A stretch of 64,000 bases of DNA from JBAMOY01 sp037071015 (GCA_037071015.1 JBAMOY010000001.1:496001-560000), one strand, 5' to 3'; counted from the first letter of the stretch, positions 53,609-63,604 are shown. Notes: generated by a model from the letters alone, not told the origin. Made by a program: numbers and translations.

Positions 53609-53637
53609 ATTATATAGTTATTTTTAAAATTAGTCAA
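53609..53637 (-). promoter_or_regulatory. Promoter of the hisS T-box leader
   Basis: Minus strand TTGACT (53637-53632), 17 bp, perfect TATAAT (53614-53609). Confidence 0.8.
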
Positions 53638-53680
53638 GATTTGATAGTAATTACATTATAACATTTTTTCATAACCTCTA

Positions 53681-54286
53681 TTATACTTTATGATCATTAA
53701 CATCAGATACTGAACCAGATACTTTGCCATCCATATACTCACGGTGAATTTTTTTAATTAACATCTTGACAGTGTCTTCACTCAACATTTCAAATTCAGA
53801 ATTACTTTCAACACGATTAATACAGTTTTCAGTGTCAACTCTATAAATACCATTTTTGTATAAATAATCGGTTATTTCGTCATTTATCCCCTTTAAAATG
53901 TTGATAAAATCATCATATTCATATATATCAGACGGTAGACAGTTTTGTGCAAAGCTGTATACTCTTTTATCATAGTTATTCCAACTTCCTAAAATAAGAT
54001 AACTGTAAACCTCAGTAATACACTTATCATCATTCAAAATAATAGGATAATTAAAAAATGGTATACTAAAATAATATCGCTCCCCTTTACCATCATCACG
54101 GTCAATACATAAAATATAAAAAACTTCAAAAATATTAGGATCACTCTTTGATTGCATATATAATAACTTAATGTCTGGTAACATACGTAATTTACCATCT
54201 AAAATTTGATTTTGATCAATAGTAAATTTATGATTTTTTAAAAACTTTATATGTTTGTTTAGTTTCATTTTTTTTATTATGTTCAC
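53681..54286 (-). CDS. Hypothetical protein with duplicated C-terminus
   Basis: A 201-residue soluble protein, acidic to neutral, no recognised family. Features are a basic N-terminus (NIIKKMKLNKHIKFLKNHK), a central hydrophobic strand pair (FEVFYILCIDRDDGKGERYY) and the C-terminal helix LIKKIHREYMDGK, also found in the gene fragment at 17565-17639. GTG at 54286 is taken as start because GGAG lies 8 nt upstream and TATATT-like boxes lie in the region that a longer frame (to 54379) would use. Monocistronic between the T-box promoter and the AI-2E permease terminator. Confidence 0.6.
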   Translation of the reverse strand: MNIIKKMKLNKHIKFLKNHKFTIDQNQILDGKLRMLPDIKLLYMQSKSDPNIFEVFYILCIDRDDGKGERYYFSIPFFNYPIILNDDKCITEVYSYLILGSWNNYDKRVYSFAQNCLPSDIYEYDDFINILKGINDEITDYLYKNGIYRVDTENCINRVESNSEFEMLSEDTVKMLIKKIHREYMDGKVSGSVSDVNDHKV

Positions 54287-54380
54287 AATATCATCTCCAT
54301 ATATATTAAAAGAACAATTGTTTAATATAATATCATAAAATAATGTCTTTTTACAATATTCAAATAGGAAATTTAACAAA

Positions 54381-54409
54381 AAACTTATAAATAAAATATT
54401 TATAAGTTT
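54381..54409 (-). terminator. Terminator of the AI-2E-type permease gene
   Basis: Minus strand 13-bp stem AAACTTATAAATA/TATTTATAAGTTT with T run. Confidence 0.75.
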
Positions 54410-54415
54410 CTAATA

Positions 54416-55486
54416 CTAAACCATATCTTTTTTACTCTCTTTAATATCCTCAATCTTTTCACTTATATCATTTTCAAAAAATTTATAAGTGGCAATTATA
54501 ATAATAGCTAGTGGTAAAGAAATAATAATACCTACAATTCCAAATAAAATACCGCCAGCAAAAACAGATAATATAACTACAATTGGATGAACTTTGTTCG
54601 TCTTTCCATAAACCAATGGATTTATTAAATAACCATCAATCCCAGACAAAACAAAGAAAGCAACCAAAGTCTTAATAAACAGAATCGGACTAATTACAAA
54701 AGCTGTAACAGCCGCGATTACATTAGTAATAATACCACCAAAATATGGTATTAAGTTAGCAAATGCCGCTAAAGTACCTAACAATAAAGCATTAGGATGG
54801 CCAATAATTAAAAAGGCTAACGTATACTCAAAGAAAGAAATAAATATTATTTTAACAAATCCACTTAAATATTTCTTCATTTCCATATCAAGTGTTCGCA
54901 CATATTGATACATCTTTTTAGACTTACGACGTAAAGTTTTCTTTATCCATGCTCGCATATTATCCATATCAATTAAAAAATAAACTGAAGCTGAAAAACC
55001 GATAAACAAAGTTGATAAAACACCAATAGAACTACCAATGATACTAATAGCACCATCAGATACATTTTTACTAATCTTAGAAATAATCTCATTAAAACTA
55101 GTATTTAACGTATCTTGTAGCGGTCCCAAATTAAGGTCATAATCTAATGACAATTCTTTAATAAAAGTCATAATACCATTAAATAAACTGGTTAATTGTT
55201 TAATAAACACTGGTGCCACTAAAAAACCAATAAAAACAATAATTCCTACTAATAATAAAAGAACAATTAAAATGGATAACCCTTTTGGTATTTTACGTTT
55301 CTGTAGTGACTTAACAATCGGATATAAAGCATAAGCTGCAACAAAAGCAAAAAAGAAAGGCATAATAATCGTCCAGATTTTTGAAATAACACCAATCCAT
55401 AAATTACCAGTACGATACATTAAATAAACTATTAAAATAATTAGCGCGGTATTTATTAATTTAAAATCAATTTTATTTTTTATCAT
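54416..55486 (-). CDS. AI-2E/YtvI-family membrane transporter
   Basis: A 356-residue polytopic protein of the AI-2E transporter superfamily (PerM/YtvI/TqsA). About eight helices; the conserved ANLIPYFGGIITNVIAAV and LVYGKTNKVHPIVVILSVFAGG segments are diagnostic. Members export signalling molecules or act in Na+/H+ exchange; the substrate is unknown. The start at 55486 follows AGGGAG and overlaps the end of dtd by 14 nt, so it is the last gene of a secDF-relA-dtd run. Confidence 0.88.
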   Translation of the reverse strand: MIKNKIDFKLINTALIILIVYLMYRTGNLWIGVISKIWTIIMPFFFAFVAAYALYPIVKSLQKRKIPKGLSILIVLLLLVGIIVFIGFLVAPVFIKQLTSLFNGIMTFIKELSLDYDLNLGPLQDTLNTSFNEIISKISKNVSDGAISIIGSSIGVLSTLFIGFSASVYFLIDMDNMRAWIKKTLRRKSKKMYQYVRTLDMEMKKYLSGFVKIIFISFFEYTLAFLIIGHPNALLLGTLAAFANLIPYFGGIITNVIAAVTAFVISPILFIKTLVAFFVLSGIDGYLINPLVYGKTNKVHPIVVILSVFAGGILFGIVGIIISLPLAIIIIATYKFFENDISEKIEDIKESKKDMV

Positions 55487-55931
55487 TACACTCCCTACTT
55501 TCAATCATGATAGTAATTGGACCATCATTACATATATTAACACACATATCAGCCCCAAATTCACCGGTAGATACCACAATATCTTGTGCTCGCAACTGAT
55601 TAATAAATAAATTATATAAAGGTAAAGCCTCGCTAGAAGATAATGCTTTAACATAACTTGGTCGTCGGCCTTTACTGGCATCGGCATACAACGTAAACTG
55701 AGAAACCACTAAAATTTCCCCTGCAATATCTAAAAGTGAACGATTCATTACACCATTCTCATCATCAAAGATTCGAAGATTTATTATCTTCTTTACCATA
55801 TAATCTATGTCACTAGCATCATCACCACTTGTGAACCCAACTAATACCACCATTCCTCTATCAATTTGTCCTACAGTATTATTATTAACTGTAACTTTAG
55901 ATTTCAAACTTCTTTGGACTAAACAACGCAT
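55473..55931 (-). CDS. dtd: D-aminoacyl-tRNA deacylase
   Basis: A 152-residue DTD of normal length with MRCLVQRSLKSKV at the N-terminus, the catalytic-site motif VVSQFTLYADASKGRRPSY and the C-terminal NDGPITIMIES, the cross-subunit Gly-Pro motif region. It removes D-amino acids (and glycine) from mischarged tRNAs. Its ATG overlaps the relA stop codon by one base; relA-dtd is a conserved pair in Bacillota. Confidence 0.96.
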   Translation of the reverse strand: MRCLVQRSLKSKVTVNNNTVGQIDRGMVVLVGFTSGDDASDIDYMVKKIINLRIFDDENGVMNRSLLDIAGEILVVSQFTLYADASKGRRPSYVKALSSSEALPLYNLFINQLRAQDIVVSTGEFGADMCVNICNDGPITIMIESRECNDKK

Positions 55932-58102
55932 TATTTAATAATCCTTTCAACATCAATAATATTAGGAATCATTTTAATATCATTCATAAACTTCATTAAC
56001 TTATCCTTATCAGTAATTAAAAGCGTAATATCATACATAAAATTATCACTACTATTAATGGTATTAATACTTTGAACAGTAATATCTGTATTAGAAGTTT
56101 TAGAAATAATATCTAACAATATATTTTTATTATCTAAAGCATGGACTAGAATATTAGTAGGATACTTTTTCGCAGTTACTTGATTCCATCTAACATCAAT
56201 AATTCTTTCCTCAAGTTCACTAACATTAGGACATACCATGCGATGAACTGAAATTCCATTACCTTTAGTAATATATCCAACAATCCTATCGCCAGGAATT
56301 GGGCGGCAACAAGAAGCAATATTAACTTTAATGTCGTCAATTCCTTCCACAACAATATCATTTTTAATAATCGGATTTTTAACCTCACCAGTAGTAGCAC
56401 GTTTTAAAATAATGTCTTCTTTGGTGCTATTATCATTATATATAACATTGATGACGGTTCCAACCGGTAACTTATTATTACCAATATTAATGTAGACATC
56501 ATCCATATTGTTATATTTTAAACTTTCTAAAATTTTGTCGATATTTTCACCGTTAAAAAAATCACTATTACTAATTTTTCGTTTACGAAGTTCCTTATTC
56601 AAAATTTCTTGACCATTTTTCAAATATTCATCTTTATCAATCCGGTTAAAAAAGGCCTTTATTTTATTACGAGCTTGCGCCGTCTTAACGATATTTAACC
56701 ATTCGCGTGATGGACCTGTCGAATTATTATTAGTGTTAATTTTAACAATATCGCTACTTTTCAGTTGATAGTCTAATGGTACAATATTACCATTAACAAT
56801 AGCACCTACCATTCTGTCACCAACACTAGAGTGTACACGGTAGGCAAAGTCAATTGGAGTTGACCCATTGGGTAGTTCAATAACATCTCCTTTAGGAGTA
56901 AAAACATAGATTGTATTATTAAAGACATCCTCTTTAACTGAATTGACAAATTCTTCATCGTTAGACTCTTCTTTTTGAAGCTCAATAATCGATTTAAAAA
57001 ACTGTAACTTTTGCTCCATATCATTTTGCATACTTGCCTTAACATTACTACCTTTTTCTTTATATGACCAGTGTGAAGCAATACCGTTTTCAGCAATCTC
57101 ATCCATTTCATACGTTCTAATTTGAATTTCAAATAAATAGCCATCAATACCAAAAACCGTTGTGTGTAATGACTGATACATATTCGTCTTTGGCATAGCA
57201 ATATAATCCTTAAAACGTCGAGGAATCGGACGATATTTAGAATGAATAATCCCTAAAGCCTGATAACACTCCTGTTCTGTATTAACAAATACCCTTAAAG
57301 CTAGCAAATCATAAATATCACTAAACTTCTTACCTTTATCCATTTTTTTATAAATACTGTATATACTTTTAGCACGTCCCTTTATTTCATGATTAATACC
57401 ATTGTCATTAAGAATCCCTGATACTTTTTCAATCATATCTTTCACAATATTATCACGTTCAGTCTTCGTTTGATTTAAGTGCTCCACAATAGAAAAATAA
57501 ATATCCGGTTTATAATAACGAAGTGATAAATCTTCTAACTCACTTTTAATATGGTTCATACCTAAACGATGAGCAATTGGTGTTAAAATATCTAAGGTTT
57601 CTTTAGCTTTTTCTTTTTGTTTCTTCTCTGGTAAAATCCATAACGTTCTCATATTGTGAAGACGATCTGCTAATTTAATAATAATAACTCTAACATCTTC
57701 TGATAATCCGACTAATATCTTGCGATGATTAGCAATCATCATCTCATTATCACCATTAAAATTCAACCGATTTATTTTCGTAACACCATCAACTAAATGT
57801 GCAATTTCTTCACCAAACTTATCTGTCATCTCTTCTCGACTAACGCCACAATCTTCCATTACATCGTGGAGTAAAGCCGCACAAATGGTTGCAGCATCAG
57901 CTTTTATCGTTGTTAAAATATTAGCAACATTTAACGGATGTTCAATATAATCTTCACCCGTCAAACGCTTAACACCAAAATGTTTTTCAAAAGCAAAGCG
58001 ATAGGCTTTAGTCACTAATTCTAATTCATTCTCATCATTAATATACTGTTTTAAAACACTAAGCAGTTTATCAAAATTTAAATCATTATTACTTTTACTC
58101 AT
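55931..58102 (-). CDS. relA: Bifunctional (p)ppGpp synthetase/hydrolase
   Basis: A 723-residue Rel protein. The HD hydrolase domain has LLHDVMEDC and KLADRLHNMRTL, so the hydrolase site is intact. The synthetase domain has GRAKSIYSIYKKM and RRFKDYIAMPKTNMYQSLHT. Then come a TGS domain (VFTPKGDVIELPNGSTPIDFA), a zinc-finger-like segment (ASCCRPIPGD) and a C-terminal ACT domain. It controls the stringent response. It follows secDF by 24 nt and overlaps dtd. Confidence 0.97.
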   Translation of the reverse strand: MSKSNNDLNFDKLLSVLKQYINDENELELVTKAYRFAFEKHFGVKRLTGEDYIEHPLNVANILTTIKADAATICAALLHDVMEDCGVSREEMTDKFGEEIAHLVDGVTKINRLNFNGDNEMMIANHRKILVGLSEDVRVIIIKLADRLHNMRTLWILPEKKQKEKAKETLDILTPIAHRLGMNHIKSELEDLSLRYYKPDIYFSIVEHLNQTKTERDNIVKDMIEKVSGILNDNGINHEIKGRAKSIYSIYKKMDKGKKFSDIYDLLALRVFVNTEQECYQALGIIHSKYRPIPRRFKDYIAMPKTNMYQSLHTTVFGIDGYLFEIQIRTYEMDEIAENGIASHWSYKEKGSNVKASMQNDMEQKLQFFKSIIELQKEESNDEEFVNSVKEDVFNNTIYVFTPKGDVIELPNGSTPIDFAYRVHSSVGDRMVGAIVNGNIVPLDYQLKSSDIVKINTNNNSTGPSREWLNIVKTAQARNKIKAFFNRIDKDEYLKNGQEILNKELRKRKISNSDFFNGENIDKILESLKYNNMDDVYINIGNNKLPVGTVINVIYNDNSTKEDIILKRATTGEVKNPIIKNDIVVEGIDDIKVNIASCCRPIPGDRIVGYITKGNGISVHRMVCPNVSELEERIIDVRWNQVTAKKYPTNILVHALDNKNILLDIISKTSNTDITVQSINTINSSDNFMYDITLLITDKDKLMKFMNDIKMIPNIIDVERIIK

Positions 58103-58126
58103 AAACCTATCACCCTTCTTTTAATT

Positions 58127-60361
58127 TTATGAATTTATTCCCTTAACATTAAGTTCTTCAACTACTTTTTTCCGTTTTTCTTTTTTATCGTTTTTAGAAT
58201 TTATCTTTTTACTTTCAATATCGTACCATAATTGACTAGCAATAAACAGTGATGAATAAACACCAGATATTAAACCGAATAATAATGCAATATTAAAATT
58301 AATTATCTCATAAGCACCAAATAAAATTAAACATACAACCGGTATTAAAGTAGTAATAGTTGTAATAATACTCCGACCCAATGTTTCACGCAAACTATCA
58401 TTGACAATTTCTGCTAGTACCGTCTTATCTTTTATTTTTCCCTTATAAGCATTCATATTTTCCTTAATGCGATCAAATGTAACAATTGTATCATTAATTG
58501 AATATCCAATTATTGATAGAACAGCAGCTACAAAAATACTTGAAACCTCTAATTTAAAAATACTAAATAAAGCAAAAATAAAGAACACATCATGAAGTAA
58601 AGCAATTAAACCAGTAATTGCATAATTAAAGGTAAATCTAAATGAAACATATATAATAATACCAACGGCAGCTAAAGCCAAAGATAAAACAGCATTTTTA
58701 ATTAATTCTTCTTTAACAACATTAGAAACAACCCCAATATCGGTACTAGCATTATATTGTTCCTTAAAGTGTTTTTCTATCTCATTAATTTCTTTCTTAG
58801 TTAACGTCTCCTCAACCTTTAAAGAAATGGTCTCATCATCAATTTGATCAACTTGCGCTACCGTATAATCCAAATTATTAATATCCTTTTGAATTTCTTC
58901 AACTGAAAGTTTTGCTTCCGAATTTATTGTAATAGCTGTTCCACCCTTAAAATCAATACCTAAATTTAAACCATTAAATGCCAAAGAAATTGTTCCAACT
59001 ATCACAATCAACAAAGACAAAATATAATAGATACCACGTTTTTTAATAAAACTAATCTTACTAAATCTATTATTTTTACTATCTTTATATCCTATAAAGA
59101 AATTTAAATGATCATTAAAATATTTTGTATTAATAAATTTCGTTAATAAGAAACGACTTAAAACCACCATAATAAACATTGTTACAATAGTACTAATAAT
59201 TAACATAGTAGCAAAACCTTTAATACTACTTTCACCAAATATAAATAGAATAACAGCCACAATTAGTGTGGTAAAATTACTATCAAAAATGGTCCAAAAA
59301 GAATCTTTATTACCGTTACGATAAGCAGCAGGCAATTTATTTCCTTTTCGAAGTTCATCTTTAATCCGACTGAAAGTGATAACGTTAGCATCGACAGCCA
59401 TACCAATACCAATAACTAAAGCAGCAATTCCCGGTAAAGTTAAAACTCCGCCTATTAACCAAAAAACAAATAAAGTTACCGCTGCATATAAAAGTATTGA
59501 AGCACTAGCAATAGCACCAGCAAAACGATAAATAGCTATTAAAAACACCATAATTAAAGCAATTCCGATGATACCAGCTACTAATGTTTTATTTAAAGAA
59601 TTTTCACCAAAAGAAGCGCTGACATTTTTTGATAAAATTTCTTCCAATTTAGTTGGTAATGATCCAGAATTAATAAGTTCAACTAATTTTGTTACCTCTT
59701 CGGTTTCAAAGTCACCTTGAATAATAACATCGTCAGCAAATCCCTGACTTACCGTCGCCGCCGATAAACACTTGGAAGAATCCAAATTTCCACAATTACT
59801 TGCTTCTGTGCTATAAGAATCCCCGTCTTCAAAATCTAACCAGATAACAATTTGATTATTATCCATTTGACTAACTTTTTTGGTCATTTTATAAAACGTG
59901 TCCTTATCTTTAACAGCTAATGATACTGCTGGATTACCATTTGCATCTTGGCTCACACGAGCGCCTCCACTTTTTAACACACTAGCTGTTGCCAATAAAT
60001 TATCATTAGTATCTCTAAAAGTTAAATTAGCTGCCTTACTCAATATCTCACGGGCATCTTTTGAATCAGTCACTCCAGCTAATTGAACCCGGATATTACG
60101 ATCGCCTTCAACAATGATATTAGGTTCACTTACACCAAGTGAATCAATCCTTCTTAACATAGTCTTATAAGTACTTGTTACCATGTCGCTAGTAACTTCT
60201 TTACCATCGACACTATCGACACGATATAGGATTTCAAATCCTCCAGCAAGATCTAATCCAAAATTAATATCTTTAACAATTGGCATAGATATAAGCCCGG
60301 CAATAACAAGTAAAAGAAGTATAAATAATACATTTTTTAATACACTACGTTGTTTCTTCAT
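58127..60361 (-). CDS. secDF: Fused protein translocase subunit SecDF
   Basis: A 744-residue fusion of SecD (about 1-410) and SecF (about 430-744), with twelve membrane helices in two sets and two large outer domains. SecD keeps FGLDLAGGFEILY and the MAVDANVITFSRIKDEL helix; SecF keeps LGIDFKGGTAI and SIIGYSINDTIVTFDRIKEN. It uses the proton gradient to pull secreted proteins out of SecYEG. The start at 60361 has AGGAGG 7 nt upstream. The order comN, secDF, relA, dtd is in one direction. Confidence 0.96.
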   Translation of the reverse strand: MKKQRSVLKNVLFILLLLVIAGLISMPIVKDINFGLDLAGGFEILYRVDSVDGKEVTSDMVTSTYKTMLRRIDSLGVSEPNIIVEGDRNIRVQLAGVTDSKDAREILSKAANLTFRDTNDNLLATASVLKSGGARVSQDANGNPAVSLAVKDKDTFYKMTKKVSQMDNNQIVIWLDFEDGDSYSTEASNCGNLDSSKCLSAATVSQGFADDVIIQGDFETEEVTKLVELINSGSLPTKLEEILSKNVSASFGENSLNKTLVAGIIGIALIMVFLIAIYRFAGAIASASILLYAAVTLFVFWLIGGVLTLPGIAALVIGIGMAVDANVITFSRIKDELRKGNKLPAAYRNGNKDSFWTIFDSNFTTLIVAVILFIFGESSIKGFATMLIISTIVTMFIMVVLSRFLLTKFINTKYFNDHLNFFIGYKDSKNNRFSKISFIKKRGIYYILSLLIVIVGTISLAFNGLNLGIDFKGGTAITINSEAKLSVEEIQKDINNLDYTVAQVDQIDDETISLKVEETLTKKEINEIEKHFKEQYNASTDIGVVSNVVKEELIKNAVLSLALAAVGIIIYVSFRFTFNYAITGLIALLHDVFFIFALFSIFKLEVSSIFVAAVLSIIGYSINDTIVTFDRIKENMNAYKGKIKDKTVLAEIVNDSLRETLGRSIITTITTLIPVVCLILFGAYEIINFNIALLFGLISGVYSSLFIASQLWYDIESKKINSKNDKKEKRKKVVEELNVKGINS

Positions 60362-60372
60362 AAACAAACCTC

Positions 60373-60651
60373 CTAATCAAATTTATCCATATTTGCTAAT
60401 CGTTCATTTTGACTTAAAGTCCCTTTAAAATGATCATCAACTAAGATATCTTCACAATTTAAAATATCACTAACCATTTGATGTAATGATAAATCATTTG
60501 CTGTACGCCACTTTTTATCTTTTAAATAATTCCAAATATCTTCTTCTTTTATATATGTAATTCCATTTCGATGCATTTCCCGCATTTTAGTCGTCAACGC
60601 TGGTTTAACGCGACGATATAATTCCTCGATAGAACGAAACCCAATATCCAT
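60373..60651 (-). CDS. comN: Post-transcriptional regulator ComN
   Basis: A 92-residue protein with the ComN (YrzD, Post_transc_reg) pattern: RRVKPALTTKMREMHRNG, then EDIWNYLKDKKWR and LHQMVSDILN. In Bacillus, ComN controls comE mRNA, so it ties this locus to comEA-comEC in the same window. AGGAGG lies 4 nt before the ATG. It is 11 nt upstream of secDF, and Bacillus also has comN, secDF and spoVB as neighbours. Confidence 0.88.
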   Translation of the reverse strand: MDIGFRSIEELYRRVKPALTTKMREMHRNGITYIKEEDIWNYLKDKKWRTANDLSLHQMVSDILNCEDILVDDHFKGTLSQNERLANMDKFD

Positions 60652-60727
60652 ATGTCCTCCTATAATATATTTTTACTTGTTACATATATATTATATATGA
60701 AAAACAAATATTTTTAAAGGAGAAAGC

Positions 60728-62017
60728 ATGAAAAAAAGCAAATTTATCAAATCAACAATTATTCTGATTATCGGTGGTTTTTTAACTAAAATACTTGGTA
60801 TGTTTATAAAAATTGTCATGACTAGATTATTAGGTACCAAAGGTATTGGGACTTATATGTTAATCTCACCAACATTTACTCTCTTAATCGGATTAGCTAG
60901 TCTTGGTATGCCTGTAGCCATCAGTAAACTAGTAGCTGAAGATAAAAGAAACAATAAAAATCTTGTTTTTTCTAGTATCCCAATCGTTATGATTATCAAC
61001 ATTTTTATCATGTCAATATTAATTTTTATAAGCCCTTTCATTGCCGAAAAGCTTCTTAATGAACCAAAAACATACTATGCCTTATTAGCAATTGGCATGG
61101 TTTTACCATTTATATCAATTTCTAGTATTCTTAGAGGCTATTTTTTCGGTAAAGAAAAAATGATTCCTCATGTTGTATCTAACATTACTGAAGACTTAGT
61201 TCGTCTAATTATATTATCAATTGGTATTCCCTTTTTTCTAAAAAGAGGTCTTGAGTATGCTATGGCATTCATTGTTCTATCAAATATTGCTAGTGAGTTA
61301 ACTTCCATTTTAATTCTCTTCTTTTTCTTGCCCAAAAATTTCAAAATTACCAAAAAAGACCTTAAACCAGTAAAAAATAATATCAAAGAAATCATGAATA
61401 TTGGTCTACCAACTACCGGTAGTCGCCTAATTGGTTCGATTGGTTACTTTTTAGAACCAATTATTCTAACTTTTTCCCTACTAAAAATCGGTTTGACTAA
61501 CGAACAAATTGTAACTGAATATGGTATTATTAACGGCTATATCATGCCCCTTCTTTTACTTCCGTCCTTCTTCACGATGGCAATTAGTCAAGCATTAATT
61601 CCAACCGTAAGTCACGCATACGCTAACGGACACATCACATATACCAAAAATAAAATTAAACAAGCCATCTTTTTCTCATTACTTATCGGTCTACCTGTAA
61701 CTATCTTTTTTGAATTATTTCCCACCATACCTTTAAAACTTATCTACAATACAACCGAAGGAATTAACTACCTAAGAATAATTGCCCCTATTTGTCTTTT
61801 CTACTACATTCAATCACCCGTAACTAGCGCTTTACAAGCCATGGGAAAAGCTAAAGAAGCCATGTTAGGAACTCTAGAAGGTATGGTTATTAGAACAATT
61901 AGCCTTTTAATTGGATGTTTAACATGTGGCATTTGGGGATTAATTATTGCTACTAGTTTAAACATGATTTATGTGACTATTCACCAAATCCACCACATAA
62001 AAAAGAGTTTACAATAA
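60728..62017 (+). CDS. spoVB: SpoVB-type MOP flippase
   Basis: A 429-residue membrane protein of the MOP/MurJ-like superfamily with 11 to 12 helices; the opening GGFLTKILGMFIKIVMTRLLG and the PTGSRLIGSIGYFLEPI-type central helices fit SpoVB. Bacillus SpoVB has about 518 residues, so this copy lacks roughly two C-terminal helices. It is thought to flip lipid II or related precursors for spore cortex. AAAGGAGAA precedes the ATG. It is divergent from comN and convergent with the sigma factor gene, overlapping by 9 nt. Confidence 0.88.
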   Translation: MKKSKFIKSTIILIIGGFLTKILGMFIKIVMTRLLGTKGIGTYMLISPTFTLLIGLASLGMPVAISKLVAEDKRNNKNLVFSSIPIVMIINIFIMSILIFISPFIAEKLLNEPKTYYALLAIGMVLPFISISSILRGYFFGKEKMIPHVVSNITEDLVRLIILSIGIPFFLKRGLEYAMAFIVLSNIASELTSILILFFFLPKNFKITKKDLKPVKNNIKEIMNIGLPTTGSRLIGSIGYFLEPIILTFSLLKIGLTNEQIVTEYGIINGYIMPLLLLPSFFTMAISQALIPTVSHAYANGHITYTKNKIKQAIFFSLLIGLPVTIFFELFPTIPLKLIYNTTEGINYLRIIAPICLFYYIQSPVTSALQAMGKAKEAMLGTLEGMVIRTISLLIGCLTCGIWGLIIATSLNMIYVTIHQIHHIKKSLQ

Positions 62018-62026
62018 CTCTTTTCT
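62001..62026. terminator. Terminator between spoVB and the sigma factor gene
   Basis: Stem AAAAGAGTT/AACTCTTTT with a 6-nt loop across the two overlapping 3' ends. Confidence 0.6.
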
Positions 62027-62917
62027 TTTAAATTTTACTTTACAATGTAATTCACTAAGTTTATAGTTTTTCTTTTGATTACAATAAAGCTCTACAAATT
62101 CACCATTATCCTTATGCTTGAGTTTATTAGCAATTTTCATTAATCCTCTTTTCAACTGTTCATCAACTGCTTGATTGGAAACACCTAAAATTTTAGCAAT
62201 TTCAGGCTCGCAATAACATCTTCCATCAGCAAAACCAAAATAAAGTTTTATTATAAACTGTTGCTTAACAGATAATGTCTTAATGCATGCATCAATCACA
62301 TTAATTAATTCTGTATTATATATGTCATCTTCAAGCTGAAAATCTCGATTATAAACATAATCTTTTTCTAATTCCTGTCCTTCTAACTCAATTAATCTCT
62401 CAAAACTTTCAATACTTTCTGGTTTTAAGTTTTTTAATTGTTTAAACTTTTCTAAACTTAAATTAAGCAAGTTAGATAATTCTGTATCAGTCAACTCACT
62501 GCCCGTTCTTTCTATAAACTCATTGTATACTAAAAGCATTTCAGTTAAATTTTGTGCAACCCCTGTCGGTATACTAACAACACTATATTTTGTAATAATC
62601 TTTTTTAATTTACTATTAACCGAATTATAAATATATCTTGATAAATATTTATTAGGATCGTTAAAATTCCTAATACTATCTAATAGGCATATATTACCTT
62701 CTTGAATTAAATCTTCCAAAGGTATTCCAAGATGTGAATACTTTTGGGCAATTGGTATTACACGTCTTAAATTGCATTCTACTAATCTGTTATAAGCTTG
62801 CATATCACCATATTCTTTTTTTATTATTAATTCTTTTTCTTTCTCGTGGGTTAAGACTGGTATATTATTAATCATATCAATATATGATTCAATATCACTA
62901 AACTCTAATGTTTTCAT
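62009..62917 (-). CDS. Divergent sigma-70 family factor
   Basis: A 302-residue sigma-70-like protein. Region 1.2/2.1 is clear (PVLTHEKEKELIIKKEYGD, RLVECNLRRVIPIAQKYSHLGIPLEDLIQEGN). The 2.3-2.4 stretch that melts and reads the -10 box differs from RpoD: the KFSTYATWWIRQAI-type segment is replaced by YLSRYIYNSVNSKLKKII. A region 3-like part and a region 4 helix-turn-helix (EPEIAKILGVSNQAVDEQLKRG) follow, then a basic ~40-residue tail. It probably reads an alternative promoter class, or is a minimal RpoD paralogue. AAAGGTGA precedes the ATG. No anti-sigma gene is adjacent. Confidence 0.8.
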   Translation of the reverse strand: MKTLEFSDIESYIDMINNIPVLTHEKEKELIIKKEYGDMQAYNRLVECNLRRVIPIAQKYSHLGIPLEDLIQEGNICLLDSIRNFNDPNKYLSRYIYNSVNSKLKKIITKYSVVSIPTGVAQNLTEMLLVYNEFIERTGSELTDTELSNLLNLSLEKFKQLKNLKPESIESFERLIELEGQELEKDYVYNRDFQLEDDIYNTELINVIDACIKTLSVKQQFIIKLYFGFADGRCYCEPEIAKILGVSNQAVDEQLKRGLMKIANKLKHKDNGEFVELYCNQKKNYKLSELHCKVKFKRKELL

Positions 62918-62974
62918 ATAATATCACCTTTTTAATAGTGGCTATTTTATCACATAACTATTCGGCAGTCAATA

Positions 62975-63604
62975 TTACAATAACTCTTTTTTAGTAATAA
63001 TAAATAACTTACTTTTGGTATAAAAAGCATAAAAAATGTCTTCTAAATTTAAACGTTTAGATTTAATAATTCGCATCAACCATTTATCGTCTTTTTTAAT
63101 AGCGTCTAATACATCATAATCAATAATGCCATCAATAACAACTGGCATAGGATACTCACTACAATTTTGAAAAACTGACAATTTACCATCGTTTTCTAAA
63201 ACAGCATAATCTACTTCCTCAATACTTTTAACGCTTTGTTCACGCAGTTGCATAATTAAATCATCCAAACTATAACGTAACTTGCTCATCGCACTAAAGA
63301 CAATTTTACCATTTTTAATAATTGTCGTTGGTTTACCCTCGACAAAATTTCTGATCTTTACATTTTTTAGTGAAATATAACTAAAACCTATTTGAAAAGC
63401 AACTAATACTATTATCGGAATTATCGATATTAACACAGAACTTTCAGGATCCTCAATTGTTAAAGCTGCTAATTCAGCAATCAAAATAGTAACAATTAAA
63501 TCAACGATACTAAGCTCTCCTACTTCTTTTTTACCCATTAATCGATATACAAAAATAATAAACAAATACAGTCCTGCTGTTTTTAATATACTTATTAAAT
63601 ACAT
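62975..63604 (-). CDS. YetF-like DUF421 membrane protein
   Basis: A 209-residue protein with three N-terminal membrane helices including YRLMGKKEVGELSIVDLIVT, followed by the cytoplasmic YetF/DUF421 domain (IRNFVEGKPTTIIKNGKI, LSLDDLIMQLREQSVKSIEEVDYA-like segment). Members such as YetF, YrbG and YdfR of Bacillus are membrane proteins, some made during sporulation. Function unclear. AGGTGA is upstream of the ATG. Confidence 0.85.
   Translation of the reverse strand: MYLISILKTAGLYLFIIFVYRLMGKKEVGELSIVDLIVTILIAELAALTIEDPESSVLISIIPIIVLVAFQIGFSYISLKNVKIRNFVEGKPTTIIKNGKIVFSAMSKLRYSLDDLIMQLREQSVKSIEEVDYAVLENDGKLSVFQNCSEYPMPVVIDGIIDYDVLDAIKKDDKWLMRIIKSKRLNLEDIFYAFYTKSKLFIITKKELL

Noticed and set aside
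56806..57201. 131-codon minus-strand frame inside relA
   Set aside because: It is an out-of-frame shadow of the relA synthetase/TGS coding region with no independent start signal.
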